Assembly (NCBI RefSeq): GCF_016827605.1
Contig: NZ_JAEPJQ010000001.1
Location: 1,054,001 to 1,118,000 of the forward strand
Length of the DNA: 64,000 nt
Direction of reading: 5' to 3'
From: Hyunsoonleella ulvae
Lineage (GTDB): Bacteria > Bacteroidota > Bacteroidia > Flavobacteriales > Flavobacteriaceae
A model generated the notes under the pieces. That model was not told the origin of the DNA, ran no database searches, and saw nothing but the letters and a program-made list of their open reading frames with translations. Position numbers and translations under genes: made by a program. Shown here piece after piece: positions 9,201 to 16,626 of this stretch; positions within the stretch are counted from its first letter, which is position 1; every line of letters begins with the position of its first letter.

Positions 9201-9528
9201 CTGCTGATTCAGTAATATCTTCGAAAACAAAATTGCCTTTATTGAGATATAATGTATTCGTATTTTGGTTGGACGTGAAATAAATATCCTCAAGCCCGTC
9301 GTTATTAATATCTCCTGTAGCTACACCGCCACCGTTATAGATATAGGTATAATTCAAAAAATTAAAATCTGGGGTTTCTGCTATCTCATTTTTAAAATTT
9401 ATACCAGAATGGCTTGGGGGAATATTAGTAAACATTGTGTTTTTGACATCAATGTATGGTAACGGTAGTTCCTCCTTACAGGCAATACATGCCATAAAAA
9501 TTAGTAAAAGGGGAATGCTTCTAAACAT
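6268..9528 (-). CDS. Large VCBS/FG-GAP repeat lipoprotein with ASPIC/UnbV domain (CRTAC1-like)
   Basis: The protein is 1086 residues from the ATG at 9528, chosen because it begins directly at the signal peptide (MFRSIPLLLIFMACIAC). An upstream TTG would add 12 unlikely residues. The lipobox MACIAC marks a lipoprotein. The chain is packed with FG-GAP/VCBS calcium-binding loops, for example DINNDGLEDIYF, DYDKDGDLDMYL and DNDGDTDLIVIG, about a dozen or more. In the middle, an ASPIC/UnbV-type block reads NGIGAKVLVFADSLQQ, then MNFGLGSIGAIDSLKVVW. Such proteins form beta-propellers at the cell surface and are common in Bacteroidota; their ligands are mostly unknown. It lies 32 bp downstream of an HDAC-like gene on the same strand. 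Confidence 0.9.
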   Translation of the reverse strand: MFRSIPLLLIFMACIACKEELPLPYIDVKNTMFTNIPPSHSGINFKNEIAETPDFNFLNYTYIYNGGGVATGDINNDGLEDIYFTSNQNTNTLYLNKGNFVFEDITESAGVKDDKGWSTGVSMIDINNDGWLDIYVCKSASVKDRSLRQNKLFINQKNNTFKEEALKYGLKDNGFSTQAYFFDYDKDGDLDMYLVNHSLEPKMQTLLNPSLQTRINKDDLDRLFRNDNGTYVDVSKAAGIQKVAWGLSASIGDFNNDNWPDIYVANDFLEPDFLWINNQDGTFTDEVLTRFKHISNNSMGSDFADTNNDLLPDLIVLDMLAADRKRGKENMATMSTAKFNRMVSKGWHHQYMSNMLQLNNGNGTFSEIGQLAGMAKTDWSWAPLIADFNNDGFNDVFITNGIEKDIVNQDFRRQMKRKLSRHNETKNLETALQLIPSEKIANYMFLSTGSYAFKDVSESYGFDAKINSNGAAYVDLDNDGDLDLVLNNQSDEASIYRNNSGGNYVKVSLEGPKGNTNGIGAKVLVFADSLQQVKTMYTNRGYQSSVSNTMNFGLGSIGAIDSLKVVWNDGKEQLISSIDANQHIKLSYKNAVALVKKIQFDISIFETVPASKFGINYQHKSTLFNDYDLQVLLPQKQSTIDATMAVADINNDGLEDLFVGNTSGYAAQMYLQDASGKFTLVNQELFERDKAYNDNNAMFFDADGDGDLDVYVASGNYGTKKNDKLQQDRLYINNGKGKFSKGKLPKVSGVTKAIAASDFDNDGDIDVFVGGRIIPGEYPKVPKSYLLENRNGVFIDVIKTRAKAPQNLGLVNDAIFSDYDNDGDTDLIVIGEWLHVTVFENTKGIFSKKELSIDGKIGWFQTIKAIDFDADGDDDYFVGNFGENNKFHATKEIPLHIYANYFDDNDTYDIALSKSYNGDLFPLRGKECSTEQTPFLKDKINSYKAFANSNIFEVYGKESINNALHLKATTFSSYYIENKGKGGFKFHRLPDRAQFGPTLDFEFLDINHDGTLEVLGVGTNYDTEVETIRYDASQGYVLSRMGKQFNTSYETISNAETKAIEKITINGILYLVLLNANNTLEFLKVK

Positions 9529-9560
9529 TAACTTCTTCTTTTTAACCCAAGATACTAAAA

Positions 9561-10463
9561 TCAAAAGAAAATTTCCTGAGCTAATCTAAATGTATTCGCA
9601 TGCGCTTCTATTATAATTTTAATATCTGGAGAGTATCCTCCTCCCATGGAGCACATCACAGGTATTTTATTGTCTTTACAGGTTTGTAATACAAAACGGT
9701 CTCGTTCTTTACAGCCTTCCAGAGTCATTCCCAGTTTCCCTAATTTATCTGAAGCCACCACATCTACACCACACAAATAGTATATAAAATCAGGTGTTTC
9801 AGTTTTAATCAATCTAGGTAATGTTTCTTTTAAAATAGACAAATAGGTGTCATCATCTGTATCATTTTCTAAAGCTATATCTAAATCGCTTTTTTCTTTT
9901 TTAAAAGGATAATTGCCTTTACCATGCATAGAAAACGTAAATACATTTTTAGTATTATGAAAAATTTCTGCAGTACCATTGCCTTGGTGTACATCTAAAT
10001 CTACAATCAATACCTTTGAAACTAATTTTTTATGTAATAAATAATGCGCCGCAATAGCTTGATCGTTTAACAAACAAAAGGCTTCGCCTCTATTGGAATA
10101 GGCATGATGCGTGCCTCCTGCGATGTTCATGGCAATACCATATTGCAATGCAAATTCGCTGGCTTTTATAGTGCCATCTGCAATAATAACTTCACGTTGT
10201 ACTAAATTTTCACTTAACGGAAACCCAATTTTTCTGATTGCTCTTGCGTCTAAAGCCAGAGCTTTTAAACTTTCTAAATAGGCTTTGGTATGTGCTCTTA
10301 AAATGTGTGCGTCGTCTGGAATGGTTGGCTCAAAAAAATTAGCATTAACACATGTACCTTCATATATTAATTGCTCTGGTAACAACTCATATTTAATCAT
10401 CGGGAAGCGATGGCCTTCTGGCAATGGGTGCTTGTATATGTTGTGATAGGCTATTTTTAGCAT
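9561..10463 (-). CDS. Histone deacetylase/acetoin utilization (AcuC-like) family deacetylase
   Basis: This 300-residue zinc hydrolase shows the class signatures in order: the GGTHHAY histidine dyad (H119, H120), VDLDVHQGNGT with zinc ligands D157 and H159, CGVDVVASDKLG with the third ligand near D239, and the late MGGGYSPD with the catalytic tyrosine. Bacterial members remove acetyl groups from proteins or polyamines, or act in acetoin use. The substrate cannot be told from the sequence. It is directly upstream of the VCBS lipoprotein gene on the same strand. Its upstream region carries a REP-like palindrome. Confidence 0.88.
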   Translation of the reverse strand: MLKIAYHNIYKHPLPEGHRFPMIKYELLPEQLIYEGTCVNANFFEPTIPDDAHILRAHTKAYLESLKALALDARAIRKIGFPLSENLVQREVIIADGTIKASEFALQYGIAMNIAGGTHHAYSNRGEAFCLLNDQAIAAHYLLHKKLVSKVLIVDLDVHQGNGTAEIFHNTKNVFTFSMHGKGNYPFKKEKSDLDIALENDTDDDTYLSILKETLPRLIKTETPDFIYYLCGVDVVASDKLGKLGMTLEGCKERDRFVLQTCKDNKIPVMCSMGGGYSPDIKIIIEAHANTFRLAQEIFF

Positions 10464-10464
10464 T

Positions 10465-10566
10465 CTTTTTCCTGCGAAGGCAGGAATCTTTTTTTATAAA
10501 AATTATCAATTTAAAATGGATTCCTGCCTTACTGAAACAAGTTCAGCACATGTCGCAGGAATGATA
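10465..10566. repeat. Compound palindromic repeat between tex and the deacetylase gene
   Basis: This intergenic element holds CCTGC/GCAGG with a GAAG loop (10471-10484). A second nested structure follows: ATTCCTGC (10520-10527) pairs with GCAGGAAT (10555-10562), and inside it CTGAA (10532-10536) pairs with TTCAG (10542-10546) around ACAAG. The inner CTGAA-xCAAG-TTCAG core also occurs inside metG at 18577-18590. This looks like a short mobile or REP-type element. It could also end tex transcription. Confidence 0.65.
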
Positions 10567-10574
10567 AAACGCAA

Positions 10575-12692
10575 CTATTTATGTAACTTTAATTGAATGC
10601 GCTTTCGCGGTACATCTACTTGCAATACTTTTACAATTACTTGTTGATGTAAATGTACATGTTCATTAACATCTTTTACAAAACTATCTGATAGGTTGGA
10701 CACATGAATTAAGCCGCTTTCTTTTATACCAACATCTACAAAACATCCAAAATTGGTAATATTATTGACGATTCCTGGGAGTAATTGGCCTTCTCGTAAA
10801 TCGTTAATTGTTTTTATATTTTGATTGAAGGTAAACACTTTGGCTTGCTCTCTAATATCTAATCCTGGTTTTTCAAGTTCTTTTATAATATCTTCTAGGG
10901 TTAACAAGCCAACCGAATCTGTATAATAGTGTTTTAGGTTTAGTGTTTTAAGCAGGTCTTTATTTCCTATTATAGCTTTTACAGATGTCCCTAAGTCTTT
11001 TGCCATTTTAGTAACAATAGTGTAACGCTCGGGATGCACTGCAGAATCGTCTAACGGATTTTTAGCTTCTTTAATTCTTAAAAAGGCCGCACCTTGCTCA
11101 AAGGCTTTTCCGCCCAAGCGAGGTACTTTTTTTATGTCGCTTCGGCTTTTAAAAACACCGTTTTCATTTCTATAGTTAAAAATATTTTCAGCGAGTTTGG
11201 GGCCAATTCCAGACACATAACTTAACAGTGATTTGCTGGCTGTATTAATATTTACGCCAACTGCATTTACACAATTTTCTACTACAGCGTCCAAGCTTTT
11301 TTGTAGTTTGGTTTGATCCACATCGTGCTGATATTGGCCAACACCAATAGACTTTGCATCTATTTTAACCAATTCTGCTAGTGGGTCTTGTAAGCGGCGC
11401 CCAATAGATACAGAACCACGCACCGTAACATCATAATTTGGAAACTCTTCTCGTGCTATTTTAGATGCCGAATAAATACTAGCACCAGCCTCACTAACCA
11501 CAAATACTTGTACATCATTTTTAAAATGGACTTTCCTTATTAAAGCTTCGGTTTCTCTTGATGCAGTTCCGTTACCAATAGCAATGGCTTCAATTTTATA
11601 AGCGTCGCATAGCGAACTTATTTTTTTCATCGCGCCAACAGCATCATTTTTTGGAGGATGCGGATATATGGTTTCATTGTATTTTAATTGCCCTTGTGCA
11701 TCGAGACATACAACTTTACAGCCTGTTCTAAAACCGGGATCTATGGCTAAAACGCGTTTCTCACCTAATGGTGAACCTAATAACAATTGTTTTAGGTTTT
11801 TAGCAAATACAGCAATGGCAGATGCATCGGCTTTATCTTTGGCAAGTTGCAAGGCTTCATTACTTAATGATGGTAGTAATAATCTTCTGTAGGCATCTCT
11901 TATAGCGATTTTAATCTGTTCTGCACAAGCGTTATTGCTTTTAATAATGCGTCGTTCCATAGCATCTAAAGCACGATCGTTATCTATTTCAATTTTTACA
12001 CGAATAAAACCTTCTTTTTCGGCTCTTAAAATCGCTAACAAACGGTGCGATGGTATTCTGCTTAAATTTTCTTCCCAATCAAAATAATCTCTAAATTTTT
12101 GTGCGCTTTCATCTTCAGCTTTTGTTTTTATCACTTTTGTAGAAATCATTGCAAAACGTTCTAACTGACGACGAATGTTGTTCCGAATATCGATACGTTC
12201 ATTAGTCCATTCTGCAATAATATGGCGTGCCCCTTCTAAAGCCTCTTCCGCAGAAGACAGGTCGCCTTTTACATATTTAAAGGCAATAGACTCCACATTA
12301 TTTGCATTCTGGCTCATAATAATTTTCGCTAAAGGCTCTAGCCCGTTTTGTCTTGCTTTTTCAGCTTTTGTTTTCCGGCTTTTTTTGTAAGGCAAATAAA
12401 TATCTTCTAGGCTTGTTATATCTTGAGACGCATCTATTTTTTGTTGTAACTCTGCAGTTAAAACACCTTGTTCGTCCAAAACCTTTAAAATGGCTTTTTT
12501 CCGTTTTTCTAAAGTTTCATACTGTTCCTTAAACTTAACGATTTCGCCTATTTGAACTTCATCTAAATTCCCTGTACGCTCTTTTCTATATCTAGAAATA
12601 AACGGTACGGTACAATCTTCATTAAGTAAGGCTATCGTATTTTTTACAGATTGCTCTGGAAGTTGTGTTTGGGAGGTAATAAAAGCTATCAT
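10575..12692 (-). CDS. tex: Tex family S1 RNA-binding transcription accessory protein
   Basis: The protein has 705 residues with the full Tex layout. A helical N-terminal region (ISRYRKERTGNLDEVQIGEI) comes first, then the YqgF/RNase H-like domain (VLAIDPGFRTGCKVVCLD, near 314-331). A helix-hairpin-helix region follows (LLSYVSGIGPKLAENIFNYR). The C-terminal S1 domain is LLPGIVNNITNFGCFVDVGI and onward to the end. Tex binds nucleic acid and affects transcription and stress tolerance in several bacteria. It acts in the cytoplasm and is widely conserved. The gene stands alone on the minus strand between a Gfo/Idh oxidoreductase and the deacetylase gene. No defect is visible. Confidence 0.95.
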   Translation of the reverse strand: MIAFITSQTQLPEQSVKNTIALLNEDCTVPFISRYRKERTGNLDEVQIGEIVKFKEQYETLEKRKKAILKVLDEQGVLTAELQQKIDASQDITSLEDIYLPYKKSRKTKAEKARQNGLEPLAKIIMSQNANNVESIAFKYVKGDLSSAEEALEGARHIIAEWTNERIDIRNNIRRQLERFAMISTKVIKTKAEDESAQKFRDYFDWEENLSRIPSHRLLAILRAEKEGFIRVKIEIDNDRALDAMERRIIKSNNACAEQIKIAIRDAYRRLLLPSLSNEALQLAKDKADASAIAVFAKNLKQLLLGSPLGEKRVLAIDPGFRTGCKVVCLDAQGQLKYNETIYPHPPKNDAVGAMKKISSLCDAYKIEAIAIGNGTASRETEALIRKVHFKNDVQVFVVSEAGASIYSASKIAREEFPNYDVTVRGSVSIGRRLQDPLAELVKIDAKSIGVGQYQHDVDQTKLQKSLDAVVENCVNAVGVNINTASKSLLSYVSGIGPKLAENIFNYRNENGVFKSRSDIKKVPRLGGKAFEQGAAFLRIKEAKNPLDDSAVHPERYTIVTKMAKDLGTSVKAIIGNKDLLKTLNLKHYYTDSVGLLTLEDIIKELEKPGLDIREQAKVFTFNQNIKTINDLREGQLLPGIVNNITNFGCFVDVGIKESGLIHVSNLSDSFVKDVNEHVHLHQQVIVKVLQVDVPRKRIQLKLHK

Positions 12693-12715
12693 CTAACTTA
12701 AAAAAGGATGTTATA

Positions 12716-13726
12716 TTAATTTTCTAAAATTTCAATTTGCTTAACAACCTGCGCTTCGGTTATTGGGTATGGCACGTTGTTTTGCATGGTTTGGTATACA
12801 GCTTCAAAAATATTTAAATACGATGATTGTAATGGCGCTATTTTTTCTTGAGTTTTAACCGTGTCTTTAACCGTTGTTAAAATACCTTCTTTCCCTGGTG
12901 CTTCAACTCCAAATATTGGATTACTAGGTTTTATTCCTGCATTTAATTGTGTTTCTTGAACATCTGTTCTTTCTTTAATAAACGAACCTTTTGTGCCATA
13001 TAACACAAAGGCTGGACCTGGATTTGCTACTAAAAGACTTGCCGTAAGAAACACTTGTAAACCACTGGGGTATTTAAGGTGTAAATGTGCATAATCATCA
13101 ATTTGCGTTTCTGGGCGGTTTCCTTGGAGTGTCTTTTCCCATGCTTCTGGAATTCCAAATAAATCTATCGCTGCATCTAAGAGGTGGGGCATTAAATTAT
13201 ACAAAACACCATTACCCGCAATAGGGGTTTCTTTACTCAAGTTGGCATTCATTTCGTATTTATATCTATCGTAACGAAAATGCACCTCTACCAAATCCCC
13301 TAACTTACCAGATGCTACAACTTGCTTAACAGACAAGGCATCACTATCATAGCGTCTGTTTTGAAACGGCATTATTAAACAATTTCTTGTCTTCGCTTCT
13401 TTGTAAAGTAGTTTAGCTTCGGTTACTGTAATCGTAAATGGTTTCTCTACTACGATATGTTTATTATGCTGGATGGCCTTTAAAGCGAACTCGAAATGGG
13501 TTGCGCTGGGCGTGTTTATAATTACTAATTGAATAGTAGTATCGTTAAGTAATGCGTCAACACTATCATAACTTTTAATATTTGGATAGTTTAGCTGCGC
13601 TTTTTTTTTACTTCTTTCTACTATAGCAGTTAACTCGAAACCTGAATGCAATTCTAAAAAAGGACAGTGAAACAAACTTCCAGACATGCCAAAAGACAAA
13701 ACACCTGTTTTAATTTTATTACTCAT
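12716..13726 (-). CDS. Gfo/Idh/MocA family NAD(P)-dependent oxidoreductase
   Basis: This 336-residue enzyme opens with a Rossmann segment (GVLSFGMSGSLFHCPFL). The family's VVEKPFT motif comes near residue 95, where the lysine helps bind cofactor and substrate. A C-terminal alpha/beta domain includes DDYAHLHLKYPSG. Members oxidise or reduce sugars, inositols or related compounds. The exact substrate is unknown, and the length is normal. It is 23 bp upstream of tex on the same strand, so the two may share a transcript. Confidence 0.88.
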   Translation of the reverse strand: MSNKIKTGVLSFGMSGSLFHCPFLELHSGFELTAIVERSKKKAQLNYPNIKSYDSVDALLNDTTIQLVIINTPSATHFEFALKAIQHNKHIVVEKPFTITVTEAKLLYKEAKTRNCLIMPFQNRRYDSDALSVKQVVASGKLGDLVEVHFRYDRYKYEMNANLSKETPIAGNGVLYNLMPHLLDAAIDLFGIPEAWEKTLQGNRPETQIDDYAHLHLKYPSGLQVFLTASLLVANPGPAFVLYGTKGSFIKERTDVQETQLNAGIKPSNPIFGVEAPGKEGILTTVKDTVKTQEKIAPLQSSYLNIFEAVYQTMQNNVPYPITEAQVVKQIEILEN

Positions 13727-13791
13727 TTTAAAAACTAATTAAGTAGAATAATTTGTAGTCTACACTTACAAATTTAAAGTTAATTACCAAA

Positions 13792-13826
13792 AAAACGCGC
13801 AATACCATTTTGGTATTGCGCGTTTT
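13792..13826 (-). terminator. Rho-independent terminator after the 56-aa ORF
   Basis: A perfect 16-bp stem (AAAACGCGCAATACCA at 13792-13807 and its complement at 13811-13826) has a TTT loop. Read leftwards, it is followed by a T-rich run. It ends the small minus-strand gene at 13853-14023. Confidence 0.75.
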
Positions 13827-13852
13827 AAATTCATAAGGCCTATATGTATATG

Positions 13853-14023
13853 CTAAGCTACTTTTTTTATTAAATCGAAACACGGGCATTTTTTACAGCG
13901 TTTGTTTTCGCCCTTTTTATACTTTTTGCAGCAACTACTTTTTACTTTATTAGGTACATCAATACCTAATTCTTGTAATTTTTTAATTGCCTTTTTCTGT
14001 TTCTTTTTCTTTTTTTTGCCCAC
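13853..14023 (-). CDS. Tiny Lys/Cys-rich protein (56 aa), GTG start
   Basis: This short gene has 56 residues from a GTG at 14023. The frame upstream reaches a stop with no ATG, so GTG is the only start. The N-terminus is a lysine run (GKKKKKKQKKAIKKLQELGI). The C-terminal half has five cysteines: CC at 31-32, then RCKKCPC at 42-48. This could bind zinc or an iron-sulfur centre. The basic head suggests RNA or ribosome contact, which is inference. A strong terminator sits 26 bp after the stop. I recall similar small proteins in flavobacteria but no function. Confidence 0.65.
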   Translation of the reverse strand: MGKKKKKKQKKAIKKLQELGIDVPNKVKSSCCKKYKKGENKRCKKCPCFDLIKKVA

Positions 14024-14123
14024 GGTAAAATACTGTATTCAAAATCTGCGACAAAAATAAATTATTTTTATTAAATCTAAATAAGCTTAAATGTTAAATT
14101 TCTTGGAAAAATTGTATTGGCAT

Positions 14124-14159
14124 AAAAAAAGGTTGTCTTTACAAAGACAACCTTTTTTT
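14124..14159 (-). terminator. Terminator of the AhpD/cupredoxin-like transcript
   Basis: AAAAAAAGGTTGTCTTT (14124-14140) pairs perfectly with 14143-14159 around a 2-nt AC gap, with T-runs on both sides. It lies 21 bp after the stop of the 14181-14570 gene. It could also stop rightward transcription. Confidence 0.8.
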
Positions 14160-14180
14160 AGCTATTAATCAAACCTCGAC

Positions 14181-14570
14181 TTACTGTACTGTAAGTGTAT
14201 ATTGTGGTGTTGGGTTTAGCGGACAGAAATACACATACTCCCCTTTTGCTAATTTTGTAGCTTTAGATGTTTCTACCTCCCCATCTTTTACAACAGTGGT
14301 TACATAAGCTGTTGCTATGTGGTTTTCTGGATTACTGGCATCTTTTCCTTTTGGTACCAAAACCAAACCTACATCTTTACCTACTTGGTTATTTGATACC
14401 GAGAAGATATAGGTACCTTCACTTACGGTTAAAGATTTTTGTGTAAACTCTCCTGCTGTTTGTTCTAAAGCGATGGTTTTTACAGCCTCATCTTTCATCA
14501 TTGCATCTTGTGCGTTTCCGTTAAAAGCGAAACCTAATGCTACTACTAAAATTGCTATTACTTTTTTCAT
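14181..14570 (-). CDS. Secreted cupredoxin-like protein lacking a full copper site
   Basis: This 129-residue protein starts with a clear signal peptide (MKKVIAILVVALGFAFNGNAQ). The rest is a beta-rich domain (GEFTQKSLTVSEGTYIFSVSNNQ) ending in YVYFCPLNPTPQYTLTV. That resembles the plastocyanin-like cupredoxin end, where a Cys is normally followed by His and Met ligands. Here the Cys is kept but I see no nearby His or Met, so copper binding is doubtful. It lies 56 bp downstream of the AhpD-like gene on the same strand with no terminator between, so the two are probably cotranscribed. An exported redox or stress role is inference. Confidence 0.75.
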   Translation of the reverse strand: MKKVIAILVVALGFAFNGNAQDAMMKDEAVKTIALEQTAGEFTQKSLTVSEGTYIFSVSNNQVGKDVGLVLVPKGKDASNPENHIATAYVTTVVKDGEVETSKATKLAKGEYVYFCPLNPTPQYTLTVQ

Positions 14571-14626
14571 TGTTTTAATTGTTGTGAGCTTTTGCTCTGG
14601 TTATTTATTACTTGATTTATATTAAA

Positions 14627-15175
14627 TTATACTATTGCTGTTTCTAAAGGTTGAGCTTCAGGGAAATCTACCGGCACTTGTGTTGTGCTGTGTATGTAAT
14701 TTGATATGGTTTTGTCTCCTACCAATGAAATCACATCTATTAAGTTACCTTTAGTATAACCTGCGCTAAAGAAATTTTCTAAAACTGCAGCATCTGTTTT
14801 ACCTCTGTTTTCTGTAATGTTTCTAGCTATTCTTGCTAAAGCATCTAACTTCTCGTTAAAAGAGGCTTCTCCTGCTCGTAATTCTAAAATTTGCTCATCA
14901 GTAAAACCATTCATTTTTCCAATGGCTGTATGGGCAGATAAACAGTAAATACAATTATTTACTTCACTTACTGCTAAGTTTACCACCTCTCGTTCTTTAG
15001 CTGATAACGATGTTTTGGCATTCGAAAAATTTAAATAATTTTCTAAGGCTGTATCACTATGTGCATACGTTGCGTATAAGTTTGGTACAAAGCCTAAAGC
15101 TTTGTTTAAATTATCGAAAATAGCTTGGTTATTTTCGCTTACTTCTTCTCTTGTTGGTACATTAAATGTGCTCAT
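14627..15175 (-). CDS. Carboxymuconolactone decarboxylase/AhpD-like alkylhydroperoxidase family protein
   Basis: This 182-residue helical protein has the AhpD core motif EVNNCIYCLSAHTA: CxxC plus a following histidine, near residues 75-84. Proteins with this motif act as thiol-based peroxidases or related redox enzymes in the cytoplasm. It heads a probable two-gene transcript with the cupredoxin-like gene. Its promoter region (15219-15286) is matched base for base in spacing by the one in front of the 58-aa ORF, which points to shared control by the adjacent AraC-type regulator. Confidence 0.88.
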   Translation of the reverse strand: MSTFNVPTREEVSENNQAIFDNLNKALGFVPNLYATYAHSDTALENYLNFSNAKTSLSAKEREVVNLAVSEVNNCIYCLSAHTAIGKMNGFTDEQILELRAGEASFNEKLDALARIARNITENRGKTDAAVLENFFSAGYTKGNLIDVISLVGDKTISNYIHSTTQVPVDFPEAQPLETAIV

Positions 15176-15218
15176 AATTTCTAAATTTATTTTGTTGTTT
15201 TATTATTAAATTATCTTG

Positions 15219-15286
15219 GTACAAAGGTGCAACCCTTATAAAGTTTATACCATGTAATGATTTCCTTTTAGCATGTCAATTTTTCC
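15219..15286 (-). promoter_or_regulatory. AhpD-like gene promoter with tandem operator half-sites (array 1)
   Basis: On the plus strand, GTACAAAG (15219-15226; CTTTGTAC on the coding strand, close to the Bacteroidota -7 box) is followed 48 bp away (first base to last base) by TGTCAATTTTTCC (15274-15286). A related GATTTCC lies at 15259-15265, 21 bp (two helical turns) from the second CC. The same architecture recurs at 15488-15555. Tandem half-sites two turns apart fit an AraC-family dimer. Confidence 0.55.
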
Positions 15287-15287
15287 T

Positions 15288-15464
15288 TTATAAATTTGAT
15301 GCTATCGAATTATCTGCTACATGTGGTCTTTCTGCATCACAATAAAAATCGTGGATATACTTTTGTTCACAATGTGTTTTAGGCGAAATAGTGTTTAACA
15401 CTTTTCTTCCTTTTCCTCTGAATATTTCAATCAAATTGAAAACTGATATATGTTTTAAATTCAT
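15288..15464 (-). CDS. Small ORF of 58 aa between the AhpD-like and AraC genes
   Basis: The ORF runs from ATG at 15464 to TAA at 15288. It begins MNLKHISVFNLIEIFRGKGR and ends ADNSIASNL, with two Cys and several His in the middle (KTHCEQKYIHDFYCDAERPH). It has no signal peptide and no family I recognise. The best evidence that it is real is its promoter (15488-15555), which copies the promoter/operator layout of the AhpD-like gene. It is probably coregulated with that gene. A metal-binding role for the Cys/His residues is speculation. Confidence 0.5.
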   Translation of the reverse strand: MNLKHISVFNLIEIFRGKGRKVLNTISPKTHCEQKYIHDFYCDAERPHVADNSIASNL

Positions 15465-15487
15465 GACTTTATTGTTTTAATTATACA

Positions 15488-15555
15488 GTACAAAGATGCA
15501 TGAAAAGAAGATGCTATAAAATGGTTAGATTGCCCTAGTGATTGTCAATTTTTCC
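15488..15555 (-). promoter_or_regulatory. Promoter/operator array 2, in front of the 58-aa ORF
   Basis: GTACAAAG at 15488-15495 and TGTCAATTTTTCC at 15543-15555 keep the 48-bp spacing seen in array 1, and GATTGCC (15528-15534) replaces GATTTCC. By my count 42 of 68 positions match, clustered in these blocks. A partly inverted copy, AAAATTGACA (15564-15573), faces it across 11 bp. Confidence 0.55.
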
Positions 15556-15632
15556 CTAATCTTAAAATTGACACCTATTAAAGTATTATATGGAAGCTTG
15601 CAAGAGGGTAACGTTGTATCTATGTATAATAA

Positions 15633-16475
15633 TCAAAACACTTTTTTAAGTTGTTTCTTGAAGTCTGAAGGCGATAAATCAGTATGTTTTTTAAATAACC
15701 GACTTAAATGTGAGGCATCATCAAAACCCACATCATAAGCAATTTCCTTTGCTGTTTTGTCTGTGTAGATTAGGAGTCGTTTTGCTTCAAGGATGATACG
15801 TTCGTGAATAATTTGTAGAGGACTTGTTTTTAATTTAGCAAAATTATTAGATAATGTTTTTGGTGATTTAAATAACTTATCCGCATAAAAAGATACACTA
15901 TGCTCAATTTTAAAATGAGATTCTACTAGCATATTAAACTCCCGCAGTAAATCTATTTTAGTATTCTTTGCGGTTTCTACAAAACCTTCTTTGGCTTTAA
16001 GCAATCGTGTACTTATAATAATAAAACGTGCCATCAACATCCTTAACATCTCAGCTTGAATGGTATCCTTAGTTTCTAGTTCATCTAAAAACACTTCTTG
16101 CAACACATCAAGCTTTCTACGCTCCTTAGCATCTAGCTCGATAATTGGAATATGTACATTACCAAAAAACAGCAATCCTGCGCAACTCACTTCTTGGTCG
16201 TGGTCCTTAATGCAATAAAACTCTCTATTAAATTGGTACACCACCAAATCTTTACCAGAAACAAACTGAAAAAACTGCACTACCGTTAACGCCAAAATAC
16301 TATTGGGCTCAATAGTGTAGGGCATACTATCTACTATAATCTCAGCTTTAAAATTAGTAGTTCTTATAAATGTATATAGTTCTGGCTGCTTAGGCGTTTT
16401 ATAGGACTCCAGAAGTTCTTCGTCTCCTATTTTAAGTGTAGCATTTGTAGAAAACTCGGTAAATGTTTTTTGCAT
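15633..16475 (-). CDS. AraC family transcriptional regulator
   Basis: This 280-residue protein has an N-terminal sensing region of about 170 residues (YTFIRTTNFKAEIIVDSMPY, resembling a cupin-like ligand domain). The C-terminal AraC DNA-binding domain has two helix-turn-helix units, HSVSFYADKLFKSPKTLSNN and KTAKEIAYDVGFDDASHLSR, then LFKKHTDLSPSDFKKQ, a textbook end for the family. It most likely controls the neighbouring AhpD-like gene and 58-aa ORF, whose promoters carry matching tandem sites. The inducer is unknown. The gene is the most upstream member of this minus-strand group. Confidence 0.93.
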   Translation of the reverse strand: MQKTFTEFSTNATLKIGDEELLESYKTPKQPELYTFIRTTNFKAEIIVDSMPYTIEPNSILALTVVQFFQFVSGKDLVVYQFNREFYCIKDHDQEVSCAGLLFFGNVHIPIIELDAKERRKLDVLQEVFLDELETKDTIQAEMLRMLMARFIIISTRLLKAKEGFVETAKNTKIDLLREFNMLVESHFKIEHSVSFYADKLFKSPKTLSNNFAKLKTSPLQIIHERIILEAKRLLIYTDKTAKEIAYDVGFDDASHLSRLFKKHTDLSPSDFKKQLKKVF

Positions 16476-16626
16476 GTAGCCTTAGTCTGTACTTTTTAAC
16501 AAACATTACATTTTAAGTATATTGTTAGAAGAAAACACAATTTTAAATAATCGATTAATTACCTCTCCTATACCTTTAACCTAAAATTTATCAAACAATT
16601 TCTTTTTACTAATTTTAGTTCAAATA

